A stretch of DNA of 64,000 bases from assembly GCF_024138125.1 (NCBI RefSeq), contig NZ_CP099995.1:62001-126000 (forward strand), read 5' to 3'. The position numbers were made by a program, and so were the translations under genes. The stretch comes from Halorussus salilacus. GTDB taxonomy: Archaea; Halobacteriota; Halobacteria; Halobacteriales; Haladaptataceae. A model generated the notes under the pieces. The model did not search any database and was not told the origin of the DNA. It saw only the letters and a list, made by a program, of their open reading frames with translations. This document shows positions 61,691-64,000 of the stretch, in pieces; within the stretch, counting starts at the first letter, position 1, and each line of letters starts with the position of its first letter.

Positions 61691-64000
61691 ATGGGCTACT
61701 TTGCCGATTATGCTGATCAGATCGATTTTCAGCAGTTCGGCTCGGAAGGTATCAAGGGGGTTCGTTCCTGCCAAGCAGGTGGGTTCTGGGGTGTAAAGAG
61801 CCACTTCACGGCATACGAAGATGAGCCAGCGCTAGTGTCGATGCCGACTGGTTCTGGGAAGACAGCACTGATGATGTTGCTGGCATTTGGGCTGAGTGAG
61901 AAGCAAGTACTCATCGTGACCGCATCTGACGTGCTTCGCACCCAAACTGCAGCGAAATTCGAACGACTCGATGGACTGAGGCAAGCCGGCGTTGTTGATG
62001 ACAAACTCGAGACCCCCTCTGTTGCAACAGTTACCTCCAGGGTCACTGACGAGGAGATGTGGGACGAGTTGGATGAAGATGTTGTAGTTACTCTCCCTCA
62101 CAATATTAGCAAGGTCTATGACTCAGACCAGTATCCAAATTCTATTGTCAGTCCTCCCGAGGAGAAATTTGATCTTGTCTTTTTCGATGAGGCACACCAC
62201 ATCCGTGCTCCCAGCTGGATGGAGCTACTTGAGGCCGTAGACAGTGCTAAGCGAGTTCTATTGACCGCGACTCCATTTCGCCGTGACCGGCAGACGCTAC
62301 CCGGTCGGATGGTGTATCACTATCCCCTGAGCAATGCGATGGAAGAACAGTTGTATCAGCCGCTGTCTTTGACTGAAGTCTCGACGTATCGTGCTGACGA
62401 TCCTGATCGCAAATTGGCAACAATGGCAGCTACCAAGTTAGCAGATATTAGAACGGACTATTCCAGCGCTAAGCTTCTAATACGATGTGACCACATCGAT
62501 ACTGCTCGGGATCTGGAGACGATCTATAGTAATCAGGACTTGGAAGTTGAGGCAATTCACTCCGATCGCACCTCCAAGCAAAATGCGGAGACAATCAGCG
62601 CACTTCGAGAAGGAGATATCGATGGAGTCGTAGCTGTTGGTATGCTTGGTGAAGGGGTTGATATTGCTGATCTGAAGGTTGCAGTGCTTCATCAGCCCCC
62701 GAAGTCGTTTGCGTTCACACTCCAACTCATCGGTCGTGTCACTCGACCCGCAGAGAATGCAGATGTCGCTGCAACAGTCATCGCTGACCCAGACAAGTTG
62801 CGTGAAGCCGGGGTTGATGATGTCGTCAAGCGATTGTACCATGAGGACGCAGGCTGGCGGCAACTTGTTCCAGAACTCGTCGACAAATACATCGAGACGA
62901 ACGTAGCAGCGACTACTGCCGGACAAGATGCGCTCCGAGGAGTCAATGAGCAAGACCTCCAGCCATACCGAAGTACTCGGCTCTACGAGAGTACGGAGTC
63001 TGACGTCGACTTGATAGCTGACATTTCACTTGACGACGACACCATCGTCTACAAACTGCCCCGATCCGATGAGGTGTTTCTTGGGCTGATCACCGAGCAA
63101 ATCGATAAACCGACCTGGGGAACCAGAACCCCGCTGGAATACCGAGAATATGATCTCCATCTCTACTACTATCACGACGGAACCGAGACCCTGTTTGAAG
63201 CTTCTTCATCAGATGAGCTATCGAATCGTATTCGTAGCCAGATAGTATCCGATGAAATCGAGCTATACGGCGGTGAATCGCTCGTCCGAATGCTGCAGGC
63301 AGAGGTCGATATTGAATACCAAGTCGCAGGACTAGCCAACGCACTGGGGCCATCTGGTAGTCTCCCTTCCTACAAAATGTATCTTGGTGACCGGGTGGAA
63401 GGAGCTGTGAGACAAACAGATGCACAGGCCTTCGCCCAAGGCCATGCAGTTGCAGAAGTTGATGAAGAGATCATTGGCATTAGCAACGACCAGGGACGAG
63501 TGTGGTCCACGGGTAGGGAAGGAATTGATGATTTCATTTCGTGGTGTCAGGAACTTGTGAGCAAACTTGAGAGATATGAATTTGAATCTGCCGCACCTAA
63601 ACTTGGGTTAGGCGAGATTAGTCGAATCGACGAGTTCCCCGCAGAACCAGTATACGGGACTCATAATCCTGCGCTTCAGCAACTCAATATTGAGATTGAC
63701 ACGAGCGAAGTATATGAGGAGGGTGGATGGCAACCTATGAAGGAGTCTGCTCTGAGGGATATAAACTATCAGGCCGATGAGCCCACTGCAGTCGAATTTT
63801 CCTATACCCCTAAAGAGACAGCGCAGTCGCTATCTGGTACGTACAACATTGCGGATAATAAACTGACTGGACAACTCGCTAATTGTCAATTCAGGATAGA
63901 TAGTGGAGACAAGATCAGTAAATTGACCGGGGAGGTGTTTTTCAACCGTTATCCGTTGTACTTCTGTACCGGTGACGGGACCCTAGTCTATAACGGACGT
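61691..64000 (+). CDS. Superfamily 2 DEAD/DEAH helicase (partial)
   Basis: The frame is open from ATG 61691 to the right edge, about 770 residues, with the C-terminus missing. Motifs: SMPTGSGKTAL (Walker A, 51-58), FFDEAHHIRAP (DEAH), LTATPFRRDRQ (motif III), AVGMLGEGVDIADL (motif V) and QLIGRVTRPAEN (motif VI). The last 250 visible residues are beta-rich and not recognised. The N-terminal layout is that of type III restriction/ComFA-like and many anti-phage helicases. It is divergent from the restriction operon with a separate AT-rich promoter (TTACATATT near 61660). Downstream genes outside the window would show whether it belongs to a multi-gene system. Confidence 0.85.
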   Translation, partial: MGYFADYADQIDFQQFGSEGIKGVRSCQAGGFWGVKSHFTAYEDEPALVSMPTGSGKTALMMLLAFGLSEKQVLIVTASDVLRTQTAAKFERLDGLRQAGVVDDKLETPSVATVTSRVTDEEMWDELDEDVVVTLPHNISKVYDSDQYPNSIVSPPEEKFDLVFFDEAHHIRAPSWMELLEAVDSAKRVLLTATPFRRDRQTLPGRMVYHYPLSNAMEEQLYQPLSLTEVSTYRADDPDRKLATMAATKLADIRTDYSSAKLLIRCDHIDTARDLETIYSNQDLEVEAIHSDRTSKQNAETISALREGDIDGVVAVGMLGEGVDIADLKVAVLHQPPKSFAFTLQLIGRVTRPAENADVAATVIADPDKLREAGVDDVVKRLYHEDAGWRQLVPELVDKYIETNVAATTAGQDALRGVNEQDLQPYRSTRLYESTESDVDLIADISLDDDTIVYKLPRSDEVFLGLITEQIDKPTWGTRTPLEYREYDLHLYYYHDGTETLFEASSSDELSNRIRSQIVSDEIELYGGESLVRMLQAEVDIEYQVAGLANALGPSGSLPSYKMYLGDRVEGAVRQTDAQAFAQGHAVAEVDEEIIGISNDQGRVWSTGREGIDDFISWCQELVSKLERYEFESAAPKLGLGEISRIDEFPAEPVYGTHNPALQQLNIEIDTSEVYEEGGWQPMKESALRDINYQADEPTAVEFSYTPKETAQSLSGTYNIADNKLTGQLANCQFRIDSGDKISKLTGEVFFNRYPLYFCTGDGTLVYNGR

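Overview
The window looks like an accessory region of a halophilic archaeon (class Halobacteria), either a genomic island or a plasmid. The predicted proteins are strongly acidic. Many genes have an archaeal TATA box about 25 nt upstream of the ATG, which implies leaderless transcripts. Several insertion-sequence relics resemble haloarchaeal IS6-type and IS1341-type elements. Most of the window is GC-rich; the MATE transporter segment (about 32.5-34.7 kb) is clearly more AT-rich. I saw no rRNA, tRNA or CRISPR array.

Region 1 (1-11 kb, minus strand) is the most interesting part. One operon encodes a ubiquitin-like protein, an E2-like protein without any cysteine, a JAMM-protease/E1 fusion and a helicase with a C-terminal DUF1998-type cysteine cluster. 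A second operon encodes an RNase H-fold exonuclease and another such helicase, a pair resembling bacterial MrfB/MrfA (YprB/YprA), followed by a small unknown protein. The two operons begin with nearly the same 25-nt promoter element at exactly the same distance (22 nt) from an ATG, so they are probably one regulon: a candidate combined protein-modification and DNA-processing system, plausibly for defence or repair. A cut-off gene at the left edge resembles the N-terminal part of a haloarchaeal McrB-like protein.

Region 2 (11-31 kb) starts with transposase debris fused to a broken ATPase. It then holds a scattered set of small-molecule genes: sugar isomerase/epimerase, Gfo/Idh oxidoreductase, shikimate dehydrogenase, archaeal methionine adenosyltransferase, SAH/MTA/deoxyadenosine-type deaminase, glycosyltransferase, methyltransferase, adenylate kinase, HPr-kinase-like protein, SelD-like protein, NMN-adenylyltransferase-like protein and a DHH phosphoesterase. 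Together they suggest a nucleotide- or sugar-linked metabolite with heavy SAM use. I do not recognise the pathway.

Region 3 (30.7-42.4 kb) is a mosaic of gene fragments, an intact IS6-type element with its target repeat, a MATE exporter, an M29 aminopeptidase, a large unknown zinc-ribbon protein with a possible His/Cys dyad (a decayed paralogue lies near 20.6-21.1 kb), and an HD-domain protein. About 39.4-41.5 kb is mostly non-coding or eroded.

Region 4 (42.4-64 kb) is rich in DNA-processing and defence genes: an AddAB-like trio (helicase-nuclease, separate RecB-type nuclease, AddB-like protein), an AAA/DUF4143-like ATPase, a DUF262/HNH protein of the GmrSD type, a DNA methylase-like protein without a recognisable catalytic NPPY motif, a complete type I restriction-modification operon (hsdM-hsdS-hsdR with a winged-helix regulator), and a superfamily 2 helicase that runs off the right edge.
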